A DNA stretch of 64,000 nucleotides from assembly GCA_965215755.1 (NCBI GenBank), contig OZ244119.1:5270001-5334000 (forward strand). Direction: 5' to 3'. A program made the translations under genes and the position numbers. Below the pieces are notes generated by a model. The model searched no databases and had not been told where the DNA came from. It worked only from the letters and a program-made list of their open reading frames with translations. Positions 1-9,266 of this stretch are shown here, in pieces (position 1 is the stretch's first letter; every line of letters begins with the position of its first letter). This stretch comes from Tectiglobus sp965215755 (GTDB taxonomy: Bacteria; Pseudomonadota; Alphaproteobacteria; Rhizobiales; Hyphomicrobiaceae).

Positions 1-1027
1 CACCAGGATATTTTGCCTTCCAGTCCGGCATGCGATCCCGGATCATGTCCTGCACGTCCTTCGCCAACTCCTGGAAGACGGTAGACGTTGTGCGCCCGCA
101 GCCCGGACATGCCGTGACGACAGGGACGAAGGCGCGAATGTCCATCGTCTGAAGCAGCTCCTGTGCGGCGCGGACTTCCTGCGTGCGGTCGCCGCCAGGT
201 TCCGGCGTCAGCGAATAGCGGATGGTATCGCCAATGCCCTGCTGCAGCAGAATGCCCATCGCCGCCGATGACGCGACAATACCTTTCGAGCCCATGCCAG
301 CCTCGGTCAGGCCGAGGTGGAGTGCATAGTTGCAGCGCGAGGCGAGCAGCGTGTAGACACTGACAAGATCCTGCACCGCCGAGACCTTGGCTGAGATAAT
401 GATCCGGTCTGCACTCAACCCCAGTTCCTCAGCGCGCTCAGCTGACAAGAGGGCAGACTGCACAATAGCCTCATGCATGATGGTGCGTGCCGGCAACGGG
501 TCAGCGGTCTTTGCGTTCTCGTCCATCAAATGGGTCAGGAGTTCTTGATCAAGCGAGCCCCAATTGACGCCGATCCGGACCGGTTTGCCGTATTCGAGGG
601 CCTTTTCGATGATCGAAGAGAACTGCGTATCGCGCTTTGCCTTGAAGCCGACGTTGCCGGGATTGATGCGATACTTTGCGAGCGCTTCCGCGCAGGCCGG
701 ATTCTCGGCCAGAAGTTTGTGACCGATATAGTGAAAATCACCAACAATCGGAACGTCGACCTGGATCTTATCGAGGCGCTCGCGAATGTAGGGGACAGCT
801 TTGGCCGCCTCATCACGATCAACGGTGATACGGACAAGTTCCGAACCGGCCCGGGCCAGCGCCGCCACTTGCTGAACAGTGCGATTGATATCCGCTGTGT
901 CCGTATTGGTCATCGATTGCACAACGACCGGCGCATCTCCGCCTACAGTGACGCCACCAACCTGGACCGCCGTTGTTTTATGGCGCGGTTTGCGGAGATC
1001 GGTCATCGTCTGTGCCTCTTGCTTCAT
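1..1027 (-). CDS. ispG: 4-hydroxy-3-methylbut-2-en-1-yl diphosphate synthase (IspG/GcpE), 3' end cut by window
   Basis: IspG is the cytoplasmic 4Fe-4S enzyme of the MEP isoprenoid pathway that reduces MEcPP to HMBPP. The minus-strand frame opens at the ATG at 1027, behind a GGGAGTGGG-like ribosome site, and stays open for 342 codons to the left edge. The N-terminal TIM-barrel signature is visible as QSMTNTDTAD followed by VRITVDRDEAAKAVPYI, then FHYIGHKLL and the segment GVNWGSLD. Near the truncated end a CPGCGR motif (about positions 92-112) supplies two of the three cluster cysteines. The third cysteine and the C-terminus lie outside the window. It starts 34 bases after the stop of the upstream lytic transglycosylase on the same strand, so cotranscription is likely. 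Identification is firm. Confidence 0.95.
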   Translation of the reverse strand, partial: MKQEAQTMTDLRKPRHKTTAVQVGGVTVGGDAPVVVQSMTNTDTADINRTVQQVAALARAGSELVRITVDRDEAAKAVPYIRERLDKIQVDVPIVGDFHYIGHKLLAENPACAEALAKYRINPGNVGFKAKRDTQFSSIIEKALEYGKPVRIGVNWGSLDQELLTHLMDENAKTADPLPARTIMHEAIVQSALLSAERAEELGLSADRIIISAKVSAVQDLVSVYTLLASRCNYALHLGLTEAGMGSKGIVASSAAMGILLQQGIGDTIRYSLTPEPGGDRTQEVRAAQELLQTMDIRAFVPVVTACPGCGRTTSTVFQELAKDVQDMIRDRMPDWKAKYPG

Positions 1028-1061
1028 CCCACTCCCTCAGTGAGTTGGGATGCGTATGATG

Positions 1062-2303
1062 TCAACGCCGCAAACGGTCCATAAGTTCACTGGATGGATA
1101 GGAATCCGCCGGCAATCCGAAGCGCAATTGAGCCTTTTTCACAGCCGCCCTGCTCTTGGCACCGTGCTTACCATCAACACCGCCGGTATCGAACCCTCGC
1201 CGATTCAGCAACCGCTGCACTTCCCTGATGCGCTTGTAGTCAAAATTCTCGACATTTCCCCGCCCGGGGCTGTAGCGCGGTTCGCCGGTCAGGCGCGTTG
1301 CGAGGTAAGCCGCCGTGATTGCGTAGTTAAGTGACTGGTTCCACTGCGGATAGATCTTGAAATTCTCGTAGGCCAGAAAGGCCGGGCCGTTGCGTCCCAT
1401 TGGCAAGAGCAGTGCAGCCGGCATTCCATCTGCCTTAAGGCGCTTACCCGAGCGGGTACGGACGCCCCAGCCGTCCCACTTGGAACGCGGGTGATAGATT
1501 GCGAGGTCCGCCTCCTTCCAAGGCATTCGGGCCGGAACCCTGACTTCCTGCAACCATGGTTCTCCACGCCGCCAGCCCAGATGTTGGATGAAATTGGCGG
1601 TTGAGAAGATGATATCGGCATCAGATCTCATCATGTCGCGTATGCCATCACCATCAGCATCAACCGAGTGGTTCAGATAATGATCGGGCAGAAACTGGGT
1701 CTGACCAAGCTCGCCGGCCCAGGAGCCGACCAGACGGTTCAATGGCAGGTAACCGCGATCGACAATCTTCAAGGCTGCGGTCAGTTCACGACGGAATAAC
1801 TCGGGCCGCCGGCAATCATAGGCGAGTGTCGCAAGCGAATTGAAGATTGGATACTGCTTGGAAATACCTTTGCCGAAGTCACTCTCAAGCGCCCAAAATG
1901 CCGTAATGATTGCACCCGGCACGCCATACTTCTTTTCTGCGGCCCGAAACAATCCGGCTCGCTGCTTGAGTTTCCTTGCACCCGTTTTGAGACGGTTTGA
2001 AGAGACTAGGCGTTTTGAAAACTCAGCAAATGATAGTGAGAAGAAGCTCTGGCGGCGATCTCGCTTGATGATTGCTGGGTCAAATCTGACAGGGTCATAG
2101 ACCTTGCGAATCAAGGACTTGGAAATGCCCTCTGCAACCAACTGTTTGCGGAAATCCGCTTTCCAGGTTTGAAAGCTTCCCGTATTCCGGCAATTGGTTT
2201 TTGCCGAGGCTATTGATGGGGTAATCGCCATGATGGCGAAAGCCGTAGCCGCGATAGTCAAGCGGGACGTATGCATTTGTCGTTTGATCACTTTGTTGTT
2301 CAT
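1062..2303 (-). CDS. Lytic murein transglycosylase, MltB type, with C-terminal peptidoglycan-binding domain
   Basis: Periplasmic enzyme that cleaves the MurNAc-GlcNAc bond of peptidoglycan with formation of 1,6-anhydroMurNAc. Visible features are an N-terminal signal peptide ending near SIASA, the SLT_2/MltB catalytic block with FWALESDFGKG (the Glu is the expected catalytic acid), GELGQTQFLPDHYL, a DADGDG stretch, and a C-terminal PG_binding_1 repeat (VQRLLNRRGFDTGGVDGKHG). Full length of about 413 residues is normal for the MltB-family proteins with this C-terminal domain. No start has a good ribosome site. Besides 2303, an upstream ATG at 2330 and a downstream ATG at 2276 (which gives a compact signal peptide) are possible. 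ispG follows after 34 bases. Confidence 0.9.
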   Translation of the reverse strand: MNNKVIKRQMHTSRLTIAATAFAIMAITPSIASAKTNCRNTGSFQTWKADFRKQLVAEGISKSLIRKVYDPVRFDPAIIKRDRRQSFFSLSFAEFSKRLVSSNRLKTGARKLKQRAGLFRAAEKKYGVPGAIITAFWALESDFGKGISKQYPIFNSLATLAYDCRRPELFRRELTAALKIVDRGYLPLNRLVGSWAGELGQTQFLPDHYLNHSVDADGDGIRDMMRSDADIIFSTANFIQHLGWRRGEPWLQEVRVPARMPWKEADLAIYHPRSKWDGWGVRTRSGKRLKADGMPAALLLPMGRNGPAFLAYENFKIYPQWNQSLNYAITAAYLATRLTGEPRYSPGRGNVENFDYKRIREVQRLLNRRGFDTGGVDGKHGAKSRAAVKKAQLRFGLPADSYPSSELMDRLRR

Positions 2304-2537
2304 CACTTGAGCGAGCCGGATCCACACCAATGGAAATCAAAGGCAAACGCCCCTCGCGTCAAGCCTGATTGTCGGTGCGCCGCGGTAATTCCTCATGAGC
2401 GCCTGTTTGAGTACCCGTTTTTGCCAATTTTGGGCGTATGATCGCGCGGCTCATGGAGAAAGCCCAGTTGTTGGGCTACTCCGGCCGGGAGAGGGGATGG
2501 CGGTGCGCCGCGGTCCTTCGAACGAGACGAGAACTGT

Positions 2538-3716
2538 ATGGCGTTAGAGCAAACAGGCCAGACCTACATTGTCGCTGCTAAGCGGACCGCGCTTGGCCGG
2601 ATTGGAGGCCTGCATGGCAAACGTCGTGTCGAAGAGCTTGCTGCGCCTGTTATTTCTGCTGCACTTGTTGACGCCAACGTCAGGCCGGCACAGGTCGATG
2701 AAATCCTCGTCGGCAACGCAACAGCTGGTGGCAACCCAGCTCGCCTGATTGCCTTAGCTGCGGGCTTGGCTGAGACGACCAACGCGATAACCATTGACCA
2801 GCAAGACGCATCTGGTCTTGTCGCTATCGTTCAAGCGCACAGGCTGATCAGCCTAGGCGACGCCGACGTCGTTGTCGCTGGCGGGGCTGAAAGCTTATCA
2901 ACGGCACCCTGGCGTATTGCGCGGCCCAGAAATGTCCATCAGAGACCGCGATTCATCCATCACGAGCCCTTCTCGACGACCGACTTAAACCTACCGTTTC
3001 CGCTGGAATGTACAGAGAAGTTGGCGCGCGATCTCGGGATCTCTCGGGCTCGGCAAGATGCATTTGCGGCCGCAGCGCTACAACGAGCCGTTGCTGCTCG
3101 CAAAGCAAACCGGTTTGAGGATGAAATCGTCGCTCTGAAGCCGCGACGCGAGGAAGGACGGGATCAAAGCACTGCCGGATTGGACTTGCAGGAGTTCCAG
3201 GACGAAGTGCCGTTTCTCGAAGAGGCCGGAACGTTGACGCCGGCAAACACCAGCACCTGGCACGATGGCGCGGCTTTTGTTGTTATGCTCTCAAGCGAGC
3301 GGTGGCACGAGTTTGGCGAACCTCCGGCTCTCCGACTATTATCAAATGCGTCGGTGGGTGTTCCGCCAGGGAGTGAGGCCGCCGCCCCGATTACAAGCGT
3401 GAAAAAACTATACAATCGGCTGAACGGCTTTGATCGCTCTGCGATCTCGCTCCTCGAGACCAGCGAAACCTCGGCTGCGCAGGCAATTGCACTCGCCGAG
3501 GCCTTGAACTTTGATGAAGCCGCAGTCAACGCCGAAGGAGGCGCGATGGCACGCGGGCACCCGTTTGGCGCTGCCGGTTCGGTTCTCGTGGTTCGGCTCT
3601 TTGCGCAAATGGTGCGACATTCCGGCAAAGCAACGCCGGCTTACGGCCTTGCGACTCAGGGCACACTTGGCGGTCTCGGTGTAGCGGCTCTTTTCGGCTC
3701 TGAAACACGGCCTTAA
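2538..3716 (+). CDS. Thiolase-fold protein lacking the catalytic cysteines (probable pseudoenzyme)
   Basis: The protein aligns with acetyl-CoA acetyltransferases over its full 392 residues, from the N-terminal KRTALGRIGGLHGK to the GHPFGAAGS histidine motif and the C-terminal glycine-rich loop. The nucleophile position reads IDQQDASGL, so Asp90 stands where thiolases have Cys (compare Cys90 in the intact thiolase at 11206). The NEAFA oxyanion motif is replaced by SETSA, and the C-terminal CxGGG loop reads QGTLGGLG, again without cysteine. Only the GHP histidine survives. The frame is intact and codon use looks ordinary, so this is not a decaying gene. A non-condensing acyl-CoA-binding role is possible; an active thiolase is unlikely. 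It is monocistronic and its neighbours give no clue. Confidence 0.8.
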   Translation: MALEQTGQTYIVAAKRTALGRIGGLHGKRRVEELAAPVISAALVDANVRPAQVDEILVGNATAGGNPARLIALAAGLAETTNAITIDQQDASGLVAIVQAHRLISLGDADVVVAGGAESLSTAPWRIARPRNVHQRPRFIHHEPFSTTDLNLPFPLECTEKLARDLGISRARQDAFAAAALQRAVAARKANRFEDEIVALKPRREEGRDQSTAGLDLQEFQDEVPFLEEAGTLTPANTSTWHDGAAFVVMLSSERWHEFGEPPALRLLSNASVGVPPGSEAAAPITSVKKLYNRLNGFDRSAISLLETSETSAAQAIALAEALNFDEAAVNAEGGAMARGHPFGAAGSVLVVRLFAQMVRHSGKATPAYGLATQGTLGGLGVAALFGSETRP

Positions 3717-4084
3717 CCATTTTTAACTATGTTTTACCGTGTTGCATGGACGCGCGTCGTGGCTGCGCTTGCTGCATCGTCGATGAGTTGTGTTGATGAT
3801 CAGCCTCAAAATTTTGAATTCGGAACAAATGCATACTACTTTCGTTGATAATGTGCCGTCCTGGCGACGTCTCAGTCATGTCTGTGTTGGGCGTACCTGT
3901 GGATGACAGAGGTGCCGAACCTTTGCCTGCCCCAGGACGGTCACACGATAATGCTAGGCGGAGCACAAGGGTAGCGTACACCGGTTTGATGCCTATTTCA
4001 TGGGTCGGTCTACGTTGAGGACGTCAGGTTTTCAGCCGGTTCGTATCACGAATGGCTAGATGTCGTGACGCTGGAGGATAGAGA
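3717..4084. other. Intergenic region with no recognisable gene
   Basis: These 368 bases separate the thiolase-like gene from the large membrane protein. The only open frames are short and run against the local coding strand without a ribosome site. I see no terminator hairpin and no clear promoter. A GGAGGATAGAGA sequence just before 4085 serves as the ribosome site of the next gene. Confidence 0.5.
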
Positions 4085-7000
4085 ATGGACGTCATTGCGA
4101 TGGGTCAGGAAATCGGCACGTTTCTGCCTTCAGGACAGTCGCTGGTCACATTCCTGATCGTCTGCTTGGCGCTTGCGCTGGTTTATTCATCCAGCTTCGG
4201 CAAAAAACTGCGTGAAACGCTGACCGAAACCGTGTTTACGAACTGGCGCCTGGCGTTGCTTGGCGCGACCGGCTTGGTTCTGTCACTGGCATCCGGCTGG
4301 ACGACCTGGGACGGTATGCGGAATTTCACCCAGGAGCCGGTCCTTTCGCTGATGATCACCTTCGGCATCCAAGGCGTCATGCTGATCGTTGCCTGGTTGA
4401 TTGGTGAGAGCTTTGCTACGGGGATGAACTTTCGGCCGGCGGCGCAGACATCCGACCGGACGAGCAAGCAGGCGCTACACGCTATGCAGCCGATTTTCGG
4501 CTCGATTATCGGCGTGCTGCTGTTTACTGCTATGGCCTTGTTGGTCTTGAACTACGCTGCTCCTTCAGAGTTGACCAAGCAGAACTGGGCATCCAATAGC
4601 TGGATGCTGCTGCCAGATAGTCTGTTGATTGGCGCGATCGTGATTTTGATCGCAGCAACCCTGCTTTTGAATGCCGGCAGCGACATCGTCGGGGACTATC
4701 TTCAAGCAATCCGGGTGATGGTTAGAAGCGCCGTCCTGTGGGTTATGTTCCTGGCCTGCATGGCAACGTCCGTCTTTTTCTCGTTCGACTCTCTGTTCTC
4801 CACCATCTTCCCGAAAGAAGAGCGGACACGTGCCGCTGAGTTGCGTGCGCAGAACCAGGTTGCAGGGGTCGTCAACGACATTGGCGGTCTCGCTGCACGC
4901 CGCCATATCGAAGAGCGTGACCGTCTGTTCGAGACCGATGGCTGGAAGCAATACGATCAAACGTTGGAACGCTTAGCGTCTGAAGCACGGCAAGCCCCGG
5001 ATGCCATCCGGAACTACTTCGAAGACAAGATGCGCCAGCGCCAACAGCTGGTTGCCCAGCGCCAGGGCGAGAAGGCATCGGCAGAAGGCCAGCAGGTTCA
5101 GCTCAACCAACGCACGTCGATTTTGAACACGCAGATTGGCCGTGCCCGCGAAGTTGCCAACCAACTGAAGCCGGTTATTGAAGACCTAAAGTCCAAGATC
5201 TTCGCGAAGGATCGCGAAATCGTTGCCAAGAAGGCTGAAGCGGACGCTGAAGCCGGCGGCATCGGCGTCACCGCCAAAGAAGGCAAAGGGCCGAAATACC
5301 GCGAGATTGCCAAGGAGCTGCGCAACCTGGGCGCTGAAAAGCGTAACCTGCAGCTGCAGCTGAAAGAATACCAGCAGCGCCTGGACACAGCTTTGACTGA
5401 TGTCAGCAATGGCGAGCGTGAACTCGCCAGCGCCCAGGCCGAACTCGCAACGCTAAAAGGCCGGGCGAGCACCGCTGACCGTTTGATCCAGATGGCCGAA
5501 CAGTCCAACCAGACAGTGGAGCCCTCGTTCGATCCGACAAACGGTTTGCGGCAGCTTGAAGTGGCTCGCATCCAATTTCGTCAAAAGCCGACGCAGCCGG
5601 CGCTGGCGAAAATCCAATCGCTCTGCACCACGCTCCTCGGGGCGATGTCCGAAGTCCCAACACTCAAGGCACGTGCTCAATCTATCAACTGCGATCCAGG
5701 TACAGCCTCCGAAGCGGCAGAGCGTGTGTTCGCGCTCAATGCCGGTCTGCAAGTCCTTGGATCGAATTGCATCGGTGGTGATAAGCTGCCGAAGACTGGC
5801 GGTGCTGACGGTCTGTTCAGGTTTGCGCGCCAATGTGTGCAGGACTCTGGTCTGCCGAGCCGAGACACCGACGAGCTAAGAACAAAGATCAACTACCTCG
5901 AACTCAACCGTGATGACAAAGCCCACCGTTTCGTCGTCACATCAAACGCATTCCAGGATGGCAATAAGCTTGCCTATCTCGCGCTGGCGATTGCTATCGC
6001 GATTGACGCGCTCGTCTTCATGTCCGGCTTGTTTGGCGCCAATGCTGTGCGCTCACCGTTGTCGGATGTGCCCAGCCATAAGGGCCGCAGCGCACAGCAA
6101 CTGGAAGCGATCATCGATACTGCGCTACAACCGCAGCCGTTTGACAATGCCAAGCTCGTCCTCGATTACCTGCGCCCGATTACGCCGGAAGGTGGGTTCA
6201 CGGGTCAGATCGTCGTCGAAGATCATGACTCGAATAGTGCCGCCTTGAGAAAAGTCCTCAATGCTGCGAGTTCAATCGGAGCGGTTCGCCACCTCGACCA
6301 AAACGAGCGTGCGTATCAGGTCCGCTCAGAGTTGTTCGAGTATCTGTCGCTTGTCGCAAAACGCGCCTATGAGCGGGACGAAGGAATCGCGCAACTGGCC
6401 GAGCTGGAACGAACGGTGCTGGATGCTTTGGCGCCAGAAGTTGGTGACAACGCCAAGATGGTTCTCAGCCACATGCATCCGATGCTGGAGCAGCATGGCT
6501 TTATGGCTGAGGTGAAGCTGCAGGAAGTGGCGCATCCGGATGACGTACAAACGGTGCGCGGTGCACTGAATGCCGGTGCCATCTATGAGCGTGTTCAGCG
6601 TGCCGGTGATGATCCACATCACTTCTACATTCACGCCGACTTCTTCAAGACGCTCTCTTCGCTGCGCAGCCGCTACATGAATACGGGCTCGCGAATTGCA
6701 GAAGAGGCAGGACCAGTGCCGCTGCAGGCCCGGATTGAACAGGAGTTGATCGGGCAAGGATCCGTCCCTGCACCGCTGCCGTCGAAGCCATCGGATAGGG
6801 CGCGCGGATCCGCAGCTGTGACTGCACAGTCAGAACCAAAGCAGATCGCCAACCAGTCAGCGCAGGCAACGCCCCCACGAACGCGCGACGACTTCGTGCG
6901 ATCATTCCTGACGGCTTTGGAAATTGACCCGGCCCGGCTCGCAGACGTGCAAGAAGAGGTCTACGGCGCGGCAGCGGCAGCAAGCGAGTCCTTCAAGCGG

Positions 7001-7429
7001 CTCCGCGAGGGCCATCGGGCTCTGAGCAATCAGATTGAGCTGGAAGACGGCAAGGCACGTGACATGCTCGAAGGCGTCTACGCCAAGCTGAAGTACTCGA
7101 TCCCGAGCAACGATCCGACAGAGCAGCGCGAACTGGATGCTGCGTTCGAAGAAATCCAATCGCTTTGGTCGGTGATCATGCTGCTGCCGCATGGTCCTGT
7201 CGAGCGGCTCGTCAACAGCATCGTGCACGACATGGAACCGGACAATGCTGAGGGCAATCTCCGGCCAAATGAACAGTCATTGTTTAATGTTGCCAAGCAG
7301 CTTGATAGCGCATTGAAGAATACCGACCGCAACACGATCACAGCCTGGAGCAGCCTCGGCGGTGCTTTCGATGATATAAGCGGTCAGGGAGACAACGTCC
7401 GACAGTTGCCCAACATCGCACAGCGATAA
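4085..7429 (+). CDS. Large polytopic membrane protein with long coiled coil and duplicated C-terminal domain, function unknown
   Basis: I do not recognise this 1114-residue protein. Six hydrophobic segments lie at about residues 19-35, 54-71, 85-107, 136-157, 175-196 and 213-240. A charged Glu/Lys/Gln-rich region with coiled-coil character follows (about 245-475), then a segment with four cysteines (Cys514, 536, 562, 584), a seventh hydrophobic segment (627-650), and a soluble tail. The tail holds two copies of an unit of about 80 residues: 675-755 (DNAKLVLDYLRP...) and 777-857 (DNAKMVLSHMHP...). A low-complexity linker and another helical region end the protein. The start follows a GGAG ribosome site. 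It is transcribed alone and ends at a strong intrinsic terminator. The architecture suggests an inner-membrane scaffold or sensor, but that is inference. Confidence 0.85.
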   Translation: MDVIAMGQEIGTFLPSGQSLVTFLIVCLALALVYSSSFGKKLRETLTETVFTNWRLALLGATGLVLSLASGWTTWDGMRNFTQEPVLSLMITFGIQGVMLIVAWLIGESFATGMNFRPAAQTSDRTSKQALHAMQPIFGSIIGVLLFTAMALLVLNYAAPSELTKQNWASNSWMLLPDSLLIGAIVILIAATLLLNAGSDIVGDYLQAIRVMVRSAVLWVMFLACMATSVFFSFDSLFSTIFPKEERTRAAELRAQNQVAGVVNDIGGLAARRHIEERDRLFETDGWKQYDQTLERLASEARQAPDAIRNYFEDKMRQRQQLVAQRQGEKASAEGQQVQLNQRTSILNTQIGRAREVANQLKPVIEDLKSKIFAKDREIVAKKAEADAEAGGIGVTAKEGKGPKYREIAKELRNLGAEKRNLQLQLKEYQQRLDTALTDVSNGERELASAQAELATLKGRASTADRLIQMAEQSNQTVEPSFDPTNGLRQLEVARIQFRQKPTQPALAKIQSLCTTLLGAMSEVPTLKARAQSINCDPGTASEAAERVFALNAGLQVLGSNCIGGDKLPKTGGADGLFRFARQCVQDSGLPSRDTDELRTKINYLELNRDDKAHRFVVTSNAFQDGNKLAYLALAIAIAIDALVFMSGLFGANAVRSPLSDVPSHKGRSAQQLEAIIDTALQPQPFDNAKLVLDYLRPITPEGGFTGQIVVEDHDSNSAALRKVLNAASSIGAVRHLDQNERAYQVRSELFEYLSLVAKRAYERDEGIAQLAELERTVLDALAPEVGDNAKMVLSHMHPMLEQHGFMAEVKLQEVAHPDDVQTVRGALNAGAIYERVQRAGDDPHHFYIHADFFKTLSSLRSRYMNTGSRIAEEAGPVPLQARIEQELIGQGSVPAPLPSKPSDRARGSAAVTAQSEPKQIANQSAQATPPRTRDDFVRSFLTALEIDPARLADVQEEVYGAAAAASESFKRLREGHRALSNQIELEDGKARDMLEGVYAKLKYSIPSNDPTEQRELDAAFEEIQSLWSVIMLLPHGPVERLVNSIVHDMEPDNAEGNLRPNEQSLFNVAKQLDSALKNTDRNTITAWSSLGGAFDDISGQGDNVRQLPNIAQR

Positions 7430-7453
7430 GCTCTGATGACTATTAAATAAGAA

Positions 7454-7489
7454 AGGCGCGGGGCCCTCGGACCCGCGCCTCTTTTTTTT
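7454..7489 (+). terminator. Rho-independent terminator after the 1114-residue protein gene
   Basis: A perfect 9-bp stem (AGGCGCGGG at 7454-7462 with CCCGCGCCT at 7472-7480) encloses a 9-base loop and is followed by C and a run of eight T (7482-7489). It starts 25 bases after the stop codon at 7429. Confidence 0.9.
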
Positions 7490-7612
7490 GATCGTTTGCA
7501 TCTGGGCAACTGACGATGGCTTCGACTTGTTTAACCCGCAAATGCAGTCGTGACATCTCGGATCAGTCCCGCTATTGACCCTGCGAGTGATCAATCCAGA
7601 CGGAGGCAACGT

Positions 7613-8458
7613 CTACCGCGGTTCGACGACTTTCTGTTCCTGTTTGCCAAGCCCCTCGATTTCCAAGGTCATGGTATCGCCGACGTTCAGAAACACCTGG
7701 GGATCCATTCCTAGGCCAACACCAGGCGGCGTACCTGTCGTGACAACGTCACCAGGCTCAAGGATCATGAACTGGGAGATGTAATGCACGAGATGCTGAA
7801 TCGAGAAGATCATCGTGTTGGTATTGCCGGTCTGCATACGCTTGCCGTTGACGTCCAATGACATCGCCAGATTCTGCACATCGCTGATTTCATCGGGTGT
7901 CACTAACCAAGGTCCTAAAGGTCCGGATGACTCGAAGGACTTGCCTTTCATCCACTGTCCACCCCGCTCGGCTTGGAAGTGACGCTCTGATACGTCGTTG
8001 CAGACGCAGTATCCGGCGATGTGAGACAGAGCATCGGCTTCGCTGACATATTGTGTCTTTTTGCCAATCACGAACGCGATCTCGATTTCCCAATCGAGCT
8101 TCTTCGATCCACGCGGCATGATAACGTTGTCGTTCGGACCGACGATGCAATTGGCCAGCTTGTTGAACAGAATTGGTTCCTCCGGAATCGGCGAACCGGT
8201 TTCGCGGGCGTGATCTTCATAGTTGAGACCCACCGCAATGAAATTGCGCATGCCGCTGACAGGTGCACCGATACGCACTCCGGCAGGGGCTGCCGGCAGA
8301 CTCGCAACATCGATGCTCTTGATCTTGGCCAGACCGTCCGGACTGACAGTCTCAGGGCCGATGTCTGCGACGTGGCCCGAAAGATCTCGGATGTTCCCAT
8401 CGCCGTCCAGAATGCCGGGCTTTTCTGAGCCAGAATCACCAAAGCGCACCAATTTCAT
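7613..8458 (-). CDS. Fumarylacetoacetate hydrolase (FAH) family protein
   Basis: A 281-residue member of the FAH superfamily, which hydrolyses or isomerises 2,4-diketo and 2-oxo-acid ring-cleavage products using a divalent metal. Visible family motifs are IAVGLNYEDHARE, PILFNK, LDWEIEIAFVIGKK (metal ligands near Glu124 and Glu126), YCVCNDVSER, and the C-terminal GDVVTTGTPPGVGLG loop. The start at 8458 follows a clear GGAGGAGA ribosome site. The gene is divergent from the MaoC/SDR/LLM/thiolase run at 8763, so it may serve the same pathway. Annotated relatives carry names such as ureidoglycolate lyase, acylpyruvase and HHDD isomerase; the substrate cannot be read from sequence. Confidence 0.9.
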   Translation of the reverse strand: MKLVRFGDSGSEKPGILDGDGNIRDLSGHVADIGPETVSPDGLAKIKSIDVASLPAAPAGVRIGAPVSGMRNFIAVGLNYEDHARETGSPIPEEPILFNKLANCIVGPNDNVIMPRGSKKLDWEIEIAFVIGKKTQYVSEADALSHIAGYCVCNDVSERHFQAERGGQWMKGKSFESSGPLGPWLVTPDEISDVQNLAMSLDVNGKRMQTGNTNTMIFSIQHLVHYISQFMILEPGDVVTTGTPPGVGLGMDPQVFLNVGDTMTLEIEGLGKQEQKVVEPR

Positions 8459-8762
8459 GTTCGTCTCCTCCAGGCGTCGTGATTATCGCCTCAGCCTTAC
8501 GCCCTGCAGCCGCCTGCGTCCAGAGCCTGCGGGCCGGGCTTGCTGCATTCTGAGGTGCCACAACACTTCCCTCACGATCAAATTGCCATTAGGACTGCAG
8601 ATAACCGAGGCGAACGCGCATAGACCGTATCGCCGGACATGTTTCGAGCAACGGATCTCAATTCGGAATCAGACTGGTGCCGACTTAAGGTCCAAAGTTG
8701 CTCTAACCTTTAAGCGTAGTTCATCGTTCAACTTATCGCACGATGATCGAGGGGAGGACGCG
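8459..8762. other. Divergent promoter region between FAH gene and the catabolic operon
   Basis: These 304 bases lie between two divergently transcribed genes and should hold both promoters. I could not place convincing -35/-10 pairs. It contains one copy of a 40-base repeat (8663-8702) that occurs again at 24639, and a GAGGGGAGG ribosome site just before 8763. Confidence 0.5.
8663..8702 (+). repeat. Dispersed 40-base repeat, copy A
   Basis: This stretch matches 24639-24678 at 36 of 40 positions and contains the invariant core CCGACTTAAGGTCC. In this copy the upstream arm that forms a perfect hairpin at 24630 is degenerate. It lies about 60 bases before the MaoC gene, inside a divergent promoter region. 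Confidence 0.7.
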
Positions 8763-9266
8763 ATGGCACAAGCCGCTGCTACATCGGGAGAACGATCAGT
8801 CAATATCAGTCCGGCTGACATGCTGGCCAAAGTTGGCCACGAGATTGGAGTGTCGGAGTGGATCACGGTTGATCAAGACATGATTAACGCGTTTGCCGAC
8901 ACGACGCTTGATCATCAGTTCATTCATATCGATCCCGAGCGCGCCAAGGCAGAAACTCCATTTGGTGGCACTATCGCGCACGGCTTTCTGGTGCTGTCGC
9001 TGATGGCAAAGATGTCCTACGACGCAGTTCCTGGGATTACCGGCACAACCATGGGCGTCAATTACGGTTTCGAAAAACTACGTTTCATCACGCCGGTGCG
9101 CAGCGGTGGTCGCGTGCGGGGACGCTTTATCCTTGCCGAGGCCGAGGAACGCGCACCTGGCGAACTAACGATGAAGTACAATGTCGCGGTCGAAATCGAA
9201 GGTGCGCACAAGCCAGCGATTGCAGCCGAGTGGCTAACACGCGTTTATTTCGGAGATGAGCAATGA
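8763..9266 (+). CDS. MaoC-family dehydratase (R-specific enoyl-CoA hydratase)
   Basis: A 167-residue single hot-dog-fold protein. The hydratase-2 signature is complete: FADTTLDHQFIHIDPERA with the expected catalytic Asp50 and His55, followed by PFGGTIAHGFLVLSL. Members of this family hydrate trans-2-enoyl-CoA to the (R)-3-hydroxyacyl-CoA. The ATG at 8763 has a strong GAGGGGAGG ribosome site; a longer upstream open frame lacks one. The stop overlaps the start of the following SDR gene (ATGA at 9263-9266), so the two are translationally coupled. The pairing is chemically sensible because the SDR resembles (R)-3-hydroxyacyl-CoA dehydrogenases. Confidence 0.93.
   Translation: MAQAAATSGERSVNISPADMLAKVGHEIGVSEWITVDQDMINAFADTTLDHQFIHIDPERAKAETPFGGTIAHGFLVLSLMAKMSYDAVPGITGTTMGVNYGFEKLRFITPVRSGGRVRGRFILAEAEERAPGELTMKYNVAVEIEGAHKPAIAAEWLTRVYFGDEQ

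Noticed and set aside
473..1084. 203-codon plus-strand open frame at the left end
   Set aside because: It lies opposite ispG, which has full family motifs; the plus frame has no ribosome site.
3727..3981. 84-codon minus-strand frame after the thiolase-like gene
   Set aside because: No ribosome site, family resemblance or hydropathy of a real protein.
5098..5571. 157-codon minus-strand frame inside the 1114-residue gene
   Set aside because: Antisense shadow in a GC-rich coding region with Ser/Arg-biased composition and no ribosome site.
8664..8702. Reading the 40-base repeat as an intrinsic terminator
   Set aside because: It has a degenerate left arm in this copy, lies in a divergent promoter region and has no T run.
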